DNA of 64,000 nucleotides from Chersky-840 sp963838775. Lineage in GTDB: Bacteria; Actinomycetota; Acidimicrobiia; Acidimicrobiales; UBA8190. The notes beneath the pieces were generated by a model. It did not search any database. It saw only the letters and a list, made by a program, of their open reading frames with translations, and was not told the origin of the DNA. The stretch spans positions 62,001 through 126,000 of the forward strand of contig CAWISP010000025.1 of NCBI GenBank assembly GCA_963838775.1. The letters run 5' to 3'. Of the stretch, positions 34,295-43,011 are shown in pieces; the stretch's first letter is position 1; each line of letters starts with the position of its first letter. The position numbers and the translations under genes were made by a program.

Positions 34295-35214
34295 GACGAC
34301 CCCGCCACCGCCTCGAGCCACGACACCACGTCGGCGCGGACCTCCTCGGGGCCGACGACCTCGGCGTGGTCCCCGAGCTCGAAGAGCCACGACCGCAGCG
34401 CGGCGATGTTGGTCACCTCGAGATGCAGCACGACCGATCCGTCCTCGTGGCGGGCGGCCAACGCGGACTGCCCCACCTCGTCGAGCACCAAGGCGGCGAG
34501 GGCGGCGTCGACGTGCACCGCCACCGTGACGAGAGCGCCCTCACCGATCTGCCACGGGACATCGGGGAGCGCGGCGTCGGGGTCGAAACCGTCGGGCAGC
34601 ACCACCGAGCCCGGCGTGGCCGCGGCCACGTCGCCTTCCATACGGTCCACCCGGAACGTGCGCGGCGCGCCACGGTCGAGGTCGTGGCCCACGAGATACC
34701 ACCATCCACCGTGGAATCGGAGCTGGGCGGGGTCGACCCGGCGCCGTTCCCCGCGGTAGTCGAAGCTCACCGTGGCACGCGCCCGCAGCGCGCCGTGGAG
34801 CACGGGAAGAGCCGGTAACGCGGGCAGCTCGGCCACCGGACGCGCCCCGGCGGAGGCCGGCAGTCCCAGGCGCCACAGCGCATCCCGACCACTAGGATCG
34901 CCGAGGTGGACCCCGGCCACCGCGAGGTTCAGGGCCGCCTGCTCGTCCGGCGCCAGATCGAGATCGGGCAGGTAGTAGTCCTCGGGACGAATGACGTACC
35001 CGACCTGCTCGGGGCCGTCGATGGGCATCGCCGTGACCTCGATCCCTCCGTCACGCAACGTCCGCTTGTCGCGCTCGAAGGCCTGCCGGCGAGCCTCTCC
35101 CTCCTGGGTCGGGTACCCGGGCACCTCGGACGCGATCTCGCGCAGCGACTTCGGCCGCTGGTCGCGCAGCAACACCAAAACCAGGTCGGTGAGCCGCTCG
35201 AGCCTGTCCACCAT
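34291..35214 (-). CDS. pafB: WYL-domain regulator, PafB-like
   Basis: The product is 307 residues. MVDRLERLTDLVLVLL and SLREIASEVPGYPTQEGEARRQAFERDKRTLRDGGI (helix-turn-helix region) open the protein, as in PafB. The WYL core is FHGGWWYLVGHDLDRGAPRTFRVDRM. WYL domains sense nucleic-acid or nucleotide ligands; in PafBC single-stranded DNA has been implicated. Its stop overlaps the pafC start by ATGA, so a heteromer is likely. It is divergent from ctaG with 68 bp between them. No strong ribosome site is seen at the ATG. Confidence 0.8.
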   Translation of the reverse strand: MVDRLERLTDLVLVLLRDQRPKSLREIASEVPGYPTQEGEARRQAFERDKRTLRDGGIEVTAMPIDGPEQVGYVIRPEDYYLPDLDLAPDEQAALNLAVAGVHLGDPSGRDALWRLGLPASAGARPVAELPALPALPVLHGALRARATVSFDYRGERRRVDPAQLRFHGGWWYLVGHDLDRGAPRTFRVDRMEGDVAAATPGSVVLPDGFDPDAALPDVPWQIGEGALVTVAVHVDAALAALVLDEVGQSALAARHEDGSVVLHLEVTNIAALRSWLFELGDHAEVVGPEEVRADVVSWLEAVAGSS

Positions 35215-35282
35215 GGGCGAGAGCGTAGGCGGCGCCACGCGACGCCCCGGCGGCCCGACGACCGACGCACCGCGTCGCACCC

Positions 35283-36353
35283 ATGACGCCGACGGTCCTC
35301 GCCGTCGGCCCCCACGACGCGGGGCACCTGCCCCCGGGCGACCCCTTGGCTCTGCACCTCCACCCCGTGGCGTGGCTCGCCATCGCCGCGTTGGCGCTCG
35401 CCTACGGCCTCGCCGTGCGCTCCATCCGACCACGGGCGGGGGCCGCCACGGTGCCCACCCGACGCCAGCTGGGGTATCTGGTGGGAGCGCTCGTCGCCCT
35501 GGCCACGGCCCTCACCTGGCCCCTCGCCGACCTGGCGGCGCACTGGTCGCTCACCGCCCTCGTTTTGCAACGCCTGCTGCTCATCCTGGCGGCGGCGCCG
35601 CTCCTGCTGCTCGCCATGCCGGCTCCGCTCCTGAGCGTGCTGACCCGACCCGCGCCCCTCGACGCCTGTCTCGAGGTGCTGACTCGTCCCGTCGTGGCCG
35701 TCGTGACCTTCACCGTCGTGGCGGTCGGGACACTCGTCACACCCGCGGTCGCCGCCCAGGCGTCGTCGGCAGGGTGGCGCGCCCTCACCGATGTTGCGCT
35801 GCTCTTCGCGGGTGCCGTCCTATGGGCCCCGGTCCTGCGTCACATCCCCGGCACGCACCGCGTCACCCCGGTCGCGGCGACGGCGTACCTGTTCGTCCAG
35901 TCGGTCATCCCGACCTTCCCCGCCGTCATCTTCGTCTTCTCTCGCCACCCGTTCTACGAGGCGTTCCGCAACGTGCGGGTCGCATTTGGGATCTCGCCCC
36001 TCGTCGACCAACAGCTGGCCGGCGTGGTCGCCAAGGTGGCCACGATCCCGGTGCTGTGGAGCGCGGCGTGGGTGTCGCTCGTGCACGCCCAGCGGGCCGA
36101 CGATGCTGCCGACGACGGCGACGAGCCCCTCACCTGGGCAGAGGTCGAGCGACAGCTCGAGCGCGCCGCACGCGCCCAACGGAGAGAACACACGAGGGAG
36201 GCGCGCCGACGACACGCCTGGGCGGGCCCGAGACCCATTTCGCTGCCGTGGGCCGATCCCCCCGAGCCCGGCGATCACGACCCCGAACCCGGGCCGGCCG
36301 GTCCCCAGGGTCCTCGGGACCGCTCCGACAACCCGGGGTCACCCGACGACTGA
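35283..36353 (+). CDS. ctaG: CtaG (caa3-type) cytochrome c oxidase assembly protein
   Basis: The product is 356 residues. Seven or eight membrane segments fill residues 25-265. HLHPVAWLAIAALALAYG, WPLADLAAHWSLTALVLQRLLL and PVLRHIPGTHRVTPVAATAYLF resemble the caa3_CtaG family, with His residues at membrane edges that could bind copper. PVVDQQLAGVV-type sequence (SPLVDQQLAGVVAKV) is a family hallmark. The last 90 residues are a charged and Pro-rich cytoplasmic tail. It helps assemble terminal oxidase. No oxidase genes are nearby. It overlaps the convergent lipoprotein gene by 15 bases. Confidence 0.87.
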   Translation: MTPTVLAVGPHDAGHLPPGDPLALHLHPVAWLAIAALALAYGLAVRSIRPRAGAATVPTRRQLGYLVGALVALATALTWPLADLAAHWSLTALVLQRLLLILAAAPLLLLAMPAPLLSVLTRPAPLDACLEVLTRPVVAVVTFTVVAVGTLVTPAVAAQASSAGWRALTDVALLFAGAVLWAPVLRHIPGTHRVTPVAATAYLFVQSVIPTFPAVIFVFSRHPFYEAFRNVRVAFGISPLVDQQLAGVVAKVATIPVLWSAAWVSLVHAQRADDAADDGDEPLTWAEVERQLERAARAQRREHTREARRRHAWAGPRPISLPWADPPEPGDHDPEPGPAGPQGPRDRSDNPGSPDD

Positions 36354-36857
36354 GGACTCCTCCCCCGTCGGTCGCTGGACGGGGGTGCCCAGGGCGAGAT
36401 GACGGAACCGCACCGGCTCCTTCTCGAGCACGAAGGTGGCGAGCAACACGTTCTGCGGGGTCGAGACCACGACGATGGCGTAGTGCCCCACACCTGACGG
36501 CGGCGCCTTCCCGGCGAACCGGTGCACCTGGGAGGGGCGGTAGTCCCCCCGGTACTCCACCAGGCACACGTTGTGCAGGGGCGTGGACGAGCGCTGCTTG
36601 ATGATCGCTTCGACGTGATGGAGCTTGGCAAGGGTCGTGTCCGACACGAGTCGCACCCCGGCGAATTTCCCCCGGTCGTGCACGGCGTCCGCGGCCAGAG
36701 CCAGGGCGTGGAAGCACGGGCTCGAGTTCGTTCCGAGCGTGTCGCGCGCCGCGGTGCATCCCGATAGCCACGACGAACCGACGGCGAACACCGCGATGAC
36801 GCTGAACCGTTGCATCCGACGTCTCTGTTGGCGTTGCACGGCACCGGGTCGCCTCAT
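36339..36857 (-). CDS. Small lipoprotein of unknown function
   Basis: The product is 172 residues. A basic head, a hydrophobic run and the lipobox LSGC near residue 34 predict lipid attachment outside the membrane. The mature part includes HHVEAIIKQRSSTPLHNVCLVEYRGDY and HYAIVVVSTPQNVLLATFVLE, probably a mixed alpha/beta domain, but no family is recognised. The ATG at 36857 is fixed by an AAGGAG site 10 nt upstream, itself part of a duplicated 15-bp block. It lies downstream of the flippase-like gene, separated by 17-bp-period repeats. Confidence 0.72.
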   Translation of the reverse strand: MRRPGAVQRQQRRRMQRFSVIAVFAVGSSWLSGCTAARDTLGTNSSPCFHALALAADAVHDRGKFAGVRLVSDTTLAKLHHVEAIIKQRSSTPLHNVCLVEYRGDYRPSQVHRFAGKAPPSGVGHYAIVVVSTPQNVLLATFVLEKEPVRFRHLALGTPVQRPTGEESSVVG

Positions 36858-36888
36858 GACACGGGCTCCTTCCTGACACGGGCTCCTT
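36857..36888. repeat. Duplicated 15-bp block carrying the ribosome site
   Basis: tgacacgggctcctt occurs at 36857-36871 and 36874-36888, a 17-bp period. On the minus strand each copy reads AAGGAGCCCGTGTCA; only the downstream copy is followed by the lipoprotein start codon. Confidence 0.85.
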
Positions 36889-36935
36889 GATGACCCTGGT
36901 GCGTCCATGATGTGTGTTCGTGCACGAAGCGTGTC

Positions 36936-36984
36936 CCTTCATGGTGCTTGTCCGTCATGGCGCTTGGTCCTTCATGGCGCTTGG
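36936..36984. repeat. Roughly three tandem 17-bp repeats
   Basis: Copies are tccttcatggcgcttgg (36968-36984), tccgtcatggcgcttgg (36951-36967) and a shortened third (36936-36950). They span the stop codon of the flippase-like gene at 36955, so its last residues (AMKDQAP) are repeat-encoded. Confidence 0.85.
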
Positions 36985-38061
36985 TCTCAGGACGTACTCG
37001 GGCGCGAGGGCTGCGGGCTCTCCTTTGAGAGCGGGAGCGGGGGCCGGGGACCGCCGACCCGACCACGCCAGGACTCCCCATGTCGCCCAGCCGATAGGCA
37101 GCTCGGCCCAGAAGCTCAGGATCCGGTACAGGAGAACAGCCGCCACCGTCGACACCTCGGCCCCGCCGAACTGGACCAGCGCGATGGTGAGGCTTCCCTC
37201 GACCACACCCAACCCACCCGGGGTGATGGGCAGGTTGGCGGCGAGCTGCCCCGCGCCGTAGGCGAGGAGCAGGCCCCGCCACGGGATCCCCGCCCCGATG
37301 GCGAGGAACGACATGGCCAGGCATGCACAGTCGAGGACCCAGTTGGCTACGCCCCACCCCAAGACCGAGAGGACCTGTCGGAACGTAAGGGTGACGACGG
37401 TGAGCCGGCTGATGATCCGGTCGACCTGGGCGGCGAGCTCACCCCGGGGCCAGCCCAGCACGCGCCGCGAGGCACGCACGAGCTTCGTCACCAGCCACAC
37501 CAGGGCTCGCCGCTGGAGGAAGATCGCGCCCAGGGCGATGGCCCCCACGAGCACGCCGGCGGTGACCCCGACCAGGTCGAGACCGGCCCCGGCGGCACCC
37601 GCCACCGTCACGCCCACCGCGGCCACCAGGGCCAGGCTCACCGACGCGGCGACGAACAGCGCCGCCAGCGTCCAACCCGCCAGGGCCTCGTCGGCGCCGG
37701 CTCGCCGGTACTGCCGGAAGGCGAACACGGCAGAGACGACGGGGCCGGCCGGCATCGAGTTGGCGATGGCCGTCGAGGCCGCCGTCACGCTCGTGAGCCG
37801 CGCCGTCGACGCGTACACGTCGCCTGCTTCGAGCAGGCGCACCTGGATGATGGCGAACGCCACCAACGACCCCGCCTCAGCGACGACGGCGAGGACCAGC
37901 CACCACCACCGCAGGTGACCGAGATACTGCGACGCCCCCGAAAGCTCACCGGTGCGTCCGGTGAGTGCCCACAGGGCCAGGCCGGCGAGCGCCAACCCCA
38001 CCGCGTACTTCAACCACGGCCAGGCGCGCCGAAGCCATGAGAGCCTCGACGCCGTCGCCAT
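36955..38061 (-). CDS. Lysylphosphatidylglycerol synthase TM-region-like (UPF0104) membrane protein
   Basis: The product is 368 residues. About eight or nine membrane helices are visible. NSMPAGPVVSAVFAFRQYRRAGADE and the later AANLPITPGGLGVVEGSLTIAL are the two signature loops of this family, which includes the flippase portion of MprF and many glycolipid-related proteins. It probably moves or senses a lipid across the membrane. The start overlaps the alcohol dehydrogenase stop (TGATG), so the two are co-translated. The C-terminus ends within tandem repeats and has probably drifted. Confidence 0.85.
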   Translation of the reverse strand: MATASRLSWLRRAWPWLKYAVGLALAGLALWALTGRTGELSGASQYLGHLRWWWLVLAVVAEAGSLVAFAIIQVRLLEAGDVYASTARLTSVTAASTAIANSMPAGPVVSAVFAFRQYRRAGADEALAGWTLAALFVAASVSLALVAAVGVTVAGAAGAGLDLVGVTAGVLVGAIALGAIFLQRRALVWLVTKLVRASRRVLGWPRGELAAQVDRIISRLTVVTLTFRQVLSVLGWGVANWVLDCACLAMSFLAIGAGIPWRGLLLAYGAGQLAANLPITPGGLGVVEGSLTIALVQFGGAEVSTVAAVLLYRILSFWAELPIGWATWGVLAWSGRRSPAPAPALKGEPAALAPEYVLRPSAMKDQAP

Positions 38062-39113
38062 CACGTCGCCGCGGGCTCCACGAGGATCTTGACGTGCTCG
38101 TCGGGGTGGGCGAGGGCCTCGAAGGCCCCCGGCACCCCGTCGAGGTCCACGGTGCCGGTGATCATGGACGAAACATCGATGGCACCCTCGGCCAGGGCTC
38201 GCAGGGCACCGGCGAACTCATCGGCCCCGTAGGCCAGGGCGAAGTGCAGCGACAGCTCCTTGGCGATGGCGAAGAACGGCAGGATGCGGTCGGGCTCCAT
38301 GCACACCCCGACGACCGCCACCCGGGTGCCGGGAGGGAGGTCCGCCAGCAGTTGTTGGAGCATGCCCGGCACCCCGACGGCCTCGAAGGCCACCAGGGGT
38401 CGACGCCCGTCGACGCGTCGCCAGGCGTCGACGACACCTTCCTCGGTCGGGTCCACCGCTTCGATCACCCCCATGGCCAGCGCCATCGCCCGACGTGTCG
38501 GGGAAGGGTCGGCAACCAAGATCGACTCCACGCCGATGGCGCGCAACCCGGCGATGACGGCCAGCCCCACGGGCCCACATCCCACCACCACCGCGCTGTC
38601 GCGCGCCGTGGCCCCGGAGCGGGCCACGCCGTGGATGCCCACGGCCAGGGGCTCGGTCAGCGCGGCGTGACGGAAGTCGAGCCCGTTGGGGACTTCGAGG
38701 GCGAGCGCCGCGGACAGGAGCATGTACTGCGCGTACCCACCGGGATAAGCGTTGTTGTACGCCAGCTGGTGCAGTCCGGTGGAAGAGAACAGCACCGGCA
38801 CCGACACCACCCGCGCCCCCGGCCCCGGGCCTGTGGTGTCGGGGCCCAGCTCGACGACCTCAGCGCAGAACTCGTGGCCCATCACGATGTCGCGTGACAG
38901 GTCGATGGGCGCCATCCCCATGCCCTGAGACCCCATCGAGGGGAGCATGGCGTCGGTCATCGCCACCATCGTCTCGCCATGACGCAGGAAGTGGAGGTCG
39001 GACCCGCAGATCCCGCAGGCCAGGATGCGGACGAGGAGCTGGCCCGTCTCGGGCCGAGGGTCGTCGGTGTCGTCGACCACGAGCCGTCCCTGTCGCATCA
39101 CGCACGCACGCAT
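38061..39113 (-). CDS. Zinc-dependent alcohol dehydrogenase-family protein
   Basis: The product is 350 residues of medium-chain dehydrogenase type. The catalytic-zinc region is ACGICGSDLHFLRHG, with GHEFCAEVVELG supplying His and Glu. The structural-zinc four-Cys loop is replaced by a loop with Ser and Tyr, so only the catalytic zinc is expected. The Rossmann motif is VVGCGPVGLAVIAGL. It probably oxidises an alcohol or polyol; the substrate is unclear. GAGGGAG precedes the ATG at 39113. It is tightly coupled to the flippase-like gene. Confidence 0.88.
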   Translation of the reverse strand: MRACVMRQGRLVVDDTDDPRPETGQLLVRILACGICGSDLHFLRHGETMVAMTDAMLPSMGSQGMGMAPIDLSRDIVMGHEFCAEVVELGPDTTGPGPGARVVSVPVLFSSTGLHQLAYNNAYPGGYAQYMLLSAALALEVPNGLDFRHAALTEPLAVGIHGVARSGATARDSAVVVGCGPVGLAVIAGLRAIGVESILVADPSPTRRAMALAMGVIEAVDPTEEGVVDAWRRVDGRRPLVAFEAVGVPGMLQQLLADLPPGTRVAVVGVCMEPDRILPFFAIAKELSLHFALAYGADEFAGALRALAEGAIDVSSMITGTVDLDGVPGAFEALAHPDEHVKILVEPAAT

Positions 39114-39202
39114 CGCCAGCTCTCCCTCACCCCGGGTGGAACAGATCGTGACACAGCACCCGGGGCCAGAGTGGCCCGTACCGGGCGGTGGTGCCGTCCT
39201 CC

Positions 39203-39208
39203 TAACAT
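39203..39208 (+). promoter_or_regulatory. -10 box TAACAT of the carboxylase gene
   Basis: TAACAT lies 8 nt before the GTG at 39217; the transcript would have at most a few leader bases. Confidence 0.4.
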
Positions 39209-39216
39209 GAGCGCCA

Positions 39217-40626
39217 GTGGCGACCGTCTCAGTTGCTCCTGGCTCCCCGGCACCGGCATCTGCAGTTTCGGGGTCCGGTCCGGGTTCGCAGGTCCCCCTG
39301 CGCACCCTCGTGCCGGGCTCGGTGCGCGCCGGGGTGGAGCTCCTCGGCGGGCGCAGTGTCGTCCAGGCGCGCTCGGTCTCGGGACACCATCGCGGGGCGC
39401 TCACCCAGGCTGACGGGGCCACCATCGCCGAGGCGGCACGGGTGGCGCTCGCCGAACGCCTTCCCTTGGTCGTGGTGCTGTCGTCGTCGGGATCCGAGGT
39501 CTCCGAGGGGATCGACGCCCTGCACGGCTGGGGTCGAGCGGCCGCCGCCATGGCGGCGTGCTCCGGTTCGGTGCCGGTCCTGGCCGCGGTGACGGGTGCA
39601 GCCATCTCGGGACCGTCGTTGTTGCTCGGCCTCGCCGACGTCACCGTCATGACACCGGACGCATTCGCCTTCGTGTCGGGTCCCGACGCCGTGGAGGGGT
39701 TCACCGGGATGCGCGTGAGCCTCCACGACCTCGGTGGGGCCGCCATGCACACCCGCACGAGCGGATTGTGCGCGCTGCTGGCCGCCGACGCGGACGCAGT
39801 GGACGGCTTGCTCGGGGCGGTGCTCGACCATCTCCCCGACCACGCCGACGCCGCGCCCCCCTCGGTGAGCACCGACGACCCCCCTCATCGGGTCACCCCC
39901 GCGCTCCGGGACCTGGTCCCCGCGGCCGCCTCGGCCTCCTATGACGTACGCGACGTCATCCGCGCCATGGTCGACGACGGCGACATCCTCGAGCTGCGCG
40001 CTGGGTGGGCGTCGCACCTCGTCACGGCGCTGGCCCGAGTGGGCGGCATGCCCGTCGGCGTGGTGGCCAACCAACCCCGCGTCCTGGCCGGCACGTTGGA
40101 CATCCCGGCCTCGCAGAAAGGGGCGCGCTTCGTCCACTTCTGCGACTCCTTCAATCTCCCTATCGTCACCTTGGTGGACACGCCGGGGTTCCTTCCCGGC
40201 AAGGACCTCGAGTGGAGGGGGATGATCCGCCACGGCGCCGAGCTCGCCTTCGCCTACGCCGAAGCGAGTGTGCCCCGTGTGTGCATCGTGCTGCGCAAGG
40301 CCTACGGCGGTGCCTACATCGTCATGGACTCCAAGGGCATCGGCAACGACGTCTGCCTGGCCTGGCCGTCGGCGGAGATCGCCGTGATGGGGGCGCCCGG
40401 CGCGGTCCAGATCCTCAACCGCAATGCCGACGAGCAGGAGCGACGGGTCCTCGAGGAGCGTTACGACGCCGAGCTCCTCACCCCGTGGGTGGCCGCCGAG
40501 CGGGGCTTCGTGGACGAGGTCATCGACCCCGCCGAGACACGCCCGGCCCTGCACCGGGCCCTGACCGTCCTGTCGTCGAGACGCGAGCTCCTCGCCGAGC
40601 GAAAGCACGACGCCGGCCCCATGTGA
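39217..40626 (+). CDS. Acyl-CoA carboxylase beta (carboxyltransferase) subunit
   Basis: The product is 469 residues, somewhat short for the group (about 510-540). The C-terminal half is well conserved: VGVVANQPRVLAGTLDIPAS, VTLVDTPGFLPG, RKAYGGAYIVMDSKGIG and WPSAEIAVMGAPGAVQIL. The N-terminal half is more divergent and lacks the usual long opening, with VSGHHRGALTQADGATIAEAARVA near residue 60. It transfers carboxyl from biotin to an acyl-CoA such as acetyl- or propionyl-CoA. The alpha subunit is not adjacent. It depends on biotin, whose synthase is in this window. Confidence 0.9.
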   Translation: MATVSVAPGSPAPASAVSGSGPGSQVPLRTLVPGSVRAGVELLGGRSVVQARSVSGHHRGALTQADGATIAEAARVALAERLPLVVVLSSSGSEVSEGIDALHGWGRAAAAMAACSGSVPVLAAVTGAAISGPSLLLGLADVTVMTPDAFAFVSGPDAVEGFTGMRVSLHDLGGAAMHTRTSGLCALLAADADAVDGLLGAVLDHLPDHADAAPPSVSTDDPPHRVTPALRDLVPAAASASYDVRDVIRAMVDDGDILELRAGWASHLVTALARVGGMPVGVVANQPRVLAGTLDIPASQKGARFVHFCDSFNLPIVTLVDTPGFLPGKDLEWRGMIRHGAELAFAYAEASVPRVCIVLRKAYGGAYIVMDSKGIGNDVCLAWPSAEIAVMGAPGAVQILNRNADEQERRVLEERYDAELLTPWVAAERGFVDEVIDPAETRPALHRALTVLSSRRELLAERKHDAGPM

Positions 40627-40940
40627 CCCACCGTGGACCGCTCGGGCCGCCGGTTCGTACACCCCGGTCCCCCTCCAAGCCATCCCCCGGACCCCCTTGT
40701 CAGGGGCAGGCTGACTCACTCACCGGTGTCAGGCATGTCCCCGGAACGTCAGATGTGTCCCAGGAACGATCCGTGGGGGATGTACCCGGTTCTTACAGAG
40801 ATCCCGACGACCGTATTGGGAACGAGTTGATCCCTCGTTGGGGAGCGGGTTAGAACGGACGCGGAGAGTGGTGTAGTTGCGCCAGGGAACCCCGCTTCGT
40901 AGCGGGACCAGGCCCAGGCGCCGGGGGCGAGGCTGCGGGC
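40627..40940 (+). promoter_or_regulatory. Leader and promoter region of the FtsH-like gene
   Basis: A promoter TTGATC-18-TAGAAC lies at 40827-40832 and 40851-40856. Its -35 is flanked by the inverted repeat AACGAG (40821-40826) / CTCGTT (40834-40839), a possible operator. The predicted 75-80 nt leader contains a 6-bp hairpin CCCGCT-TCGT-AGCGGG (40891-40906), inside outer GCGCC/GGCGC arms. Upstream of 40740 nothing is recognised. Confidence 0.5.
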
Positions 40941-42854
40941 ATGGGGAGTCACGGGAACCGGGAAAACCGTCATCGGCTGAAGGGTGGCGCCCAGACCGAC
41001 GCCACGGCGCCCACAGATCTCGCTCCCGCGGACGACACCGACACCCACGACACCGACACCCGCTCCACCGACGCTCACGCCGCCGCGGTGCGGTCGCTCG
41101 GCCAAGCCGGGGTCATGGGTGTCACCACCGCCGATGTGGGGGCGCACCGAGAACGCGTCCGCCAGAGCAAGCTGCGCCGGGTCGCACTGATCCTGGCTCC
41201 CTTCGCCATCTGGTTCGTGGTGCGGGCCACGGTGCTGCACCGCGGGCCCTTTGGGTTCCCCCACATCCCGTCGGGGATCACCCCGTACCTCCCGGCATTC
41301 CTTCTCATCATCATCCTGTGCTCGGTGATGATCGTTCCCCTCCTCGGGGCGGGGCGGTCACCCCACATCCTGTACCGACCCAACGAGATCGACGTCCACT
41401 TCGAGGACGTGCGGGGCGCGGGGGTTGTCGTCGACGAGGTCGTCAAGACCCTCAACCTCTTCCTCGCCCACAAGACCTTCGCCGATCACATGGGGGGATC
41501 GGCGCGCCGGGCGATCCTGTTCGAAGGCCCACCGGGAACGGGCAAGACCTATTTGGCCAAGGCCATGGCGGCTGAGGCGGGCGTGCCCTTCCTGTTCGTA
41601 TCGTCGTCGGCGTTCCAGTCCATGTTCTACGGACAGACGAACCGCAAGATCCGCTCCTACTTCCGCGAGCTCCGCAAGTACGCCCGGCGCGAGGGTGGCG
41701 CCATCGGCTTCATCGAAGAGATCGACGCCATCGGCGGTGCCCGAGGCGGCATGGGCAACGGTCGCCACCATGACGGCGTGGCGGGGGTCGTCAACGAGCT
41801 GCTGATCCAACTCCAGTCCTTCGACCAGCCCCCGAAGTCGATCCGGCTGCGTGGTGCGTTGGTCGACTTCGTGAACAACTGGCTTCCCTCGGGGCACCAC
41901 TTCGACAAGCCCGCCAACCCGCCCGCCAACATCCTCGTGATCGGAGCCACCAACCGCGCCGCCGACCTCGACCCGGCCCTGGTGCGGCCCGGCCGCTTCG
42001 ACCGCTCGATCTACTTCGACCTGCCGTCGAAGTCCGGGCGGCGTGAGATCCTCGACTACTACCTGGCCAAGAAGGCCCACGACGCCGAGCTCGACGACCC
42101 CGCCAAGCGCGACACGCTGGCGGCCATGACCTTCGGGTACTCACCGGTCATGCTCGAGCACCTTCTCGACGAGGCGCTCGTGTGGGCGCTTCGTCGCAAC
42201 GCCACCGGCCTCGGGTGGGACGACATCCAGCAGGCCAAGATGACCGAGGAGATCGGTCTGGCACAGCCCGTCGAGTACGTCGAAGCCGAGCGTCGGACCA
42301 TCGCCACGCACGAGTCCGGCCACGCCACGGTGGCATGGCTCGTCGGCAAGGGTCGCAAGATGGAGGTCCTTTCCATCGTGAAGCGCAAGGACGCTCTCGG
42401 GCTCCTGTCGCACTCCGAGGAGGAGGAGCGTTTCACCAAGACCCGAACCGAGATCGAGGCCCTCATCCAGATCGCCTTCGGAGGCATGGTGGCCGAGGAG
42501 ATGTTCTTCGGAGAGACGAGCTCGGGTGTGGCCTCGGACCTCCAAGCCGCCACGGTGGCGGCGTGCCAGATGATCGGCAGCCTCGGCATGGGGAGCACCC
42601 TCATCTCCGCCGCCGCCCTCGACATGCCCGGCAACATCGTCACCAAGGTCACCGCCGTCGACTCCGGTCGCGAAGAGGTCGAGCAACTGCTGCGCACCGC
42701 CAAGGACGATGTCCGGTCGATGCTCGAGGACAATCGCAACGTGATCGAAGCCCTGCGCGACGCCCTGCTCGACCGTGACGAGCTCGTCGGGAAAGAGATC
42801 CTCGACGTGATCGCGTCGGCCGCGCCCGTGGCGAGCGACATGCCGACCGTCTAG
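40941..42854 (+). CDS. FtsH-like AAA protease with altered Walker B
   Basis: The product is 637 residues. Two membrane segments (about residues 78-100 and 115-137) precede an AAA domain with Walker A EGPPGTGKT and arginine fingers in ALVRPGRFDR. Walker B reads FIEEIDAIG, where FtsH has FIDEIDA, so the magnesium Asp is Glu. About 35 extra residues (from SIRLRGALVDF) sit before ATNRAADLDPAL. The M41 protease part is intact: THESGHATVAW and a third ligand in SGVASDLQAAT. FtsH degrades membrane and regulatory proteins; this is a divergent paralogue. The first 55 residues are Asp/Thr-rich. A perfect hairpin follows the gene. Confidence 0.88.
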   Translation: MGSHGNRENRHRLKGGAQTDATAPTDLAPADDTDTHDTDTRSTDAHAAAVRSLGQAGVMGVTTADVGAHRERVRQSKLRRVALILAPFAIWFVVRATVLHRGPFGFPHIPSGITPYLPAFLLIIILCSVMIVPLLGAGRSPHILYRPNEIDVHFEDVRGAGVVVDEVVKTLNLFLAHKTFADHMGGSARRAILFEGPPGTGKTYLAKAMAAEAGVPFLFVSSSAFQSMFYGQTNRKIRSYFRELRKYARREGGAIGFIEEIDAIGGARGGMGNGRHHDGVAGVVNELLIQLQSFDQPPKSIRLRGALVDFVNNWLPSGHHFDKPANPPANILVIGATNRAADLDPALVRPGRFDRSIYFDLPSKSGRREILDYYLAKKAHDAELDDPAKRDTLAAMTFGYSPVMLEHLLDEALVWALRRNATGLGWDDIQQAKMTEEIGLAQPVEYVEAERRTIATHESGHATVAWLVGKGRKMEVLSIVKRKDALGLLSHSEEEERFTKTRTEIEALIQIAFGGMVAEEMFFGETSSGVASDLQAATVAACQMIGSLGMGSTLISAAALDMPGNIVTKVTAVDSGREEVEQLLRTAKDDVRSMLEDNRNVIEALRDALLDRDELVGKEILDVIASAAPVASDMPTV

Positions 42855-42935
42855 CGCTGAAGCGATCCCCTCGAGGGGGTACGTCGGTCGACGGCGAAGC
42901 CGGACGCGCGGACGGGGCGACCGCCGAGCCGGAGC

Positions 42936-42969
42936 GACGATGGCCCCCGCCGAAGCGGGGGCCATCGTC
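42936..42969. terminator. Perfect 15-bp hairpin between convergent genes
   Basis: GACGATGGCCCCCGC pairs completely with its complement across a CGAA loop. It lies between the FtsH-like gene and the 3' end of the pilin region, so it can terminate both. The T-tract is weak on both sides. Confidence 0.8.
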
Positions 42970-43011
42970 TGTTCGAACTGTCGTCGGCGTCTCAGCACCA
43001 GGCCGAGCGCT

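Noticed and set aside
40861..40925. tRNA-like fold upstream of the FtsH-like gene
   Set aside because: Only one stable stem with a four-base loop is present; the conserved T-loop and D-loop bases and an acceptor stem are missing.
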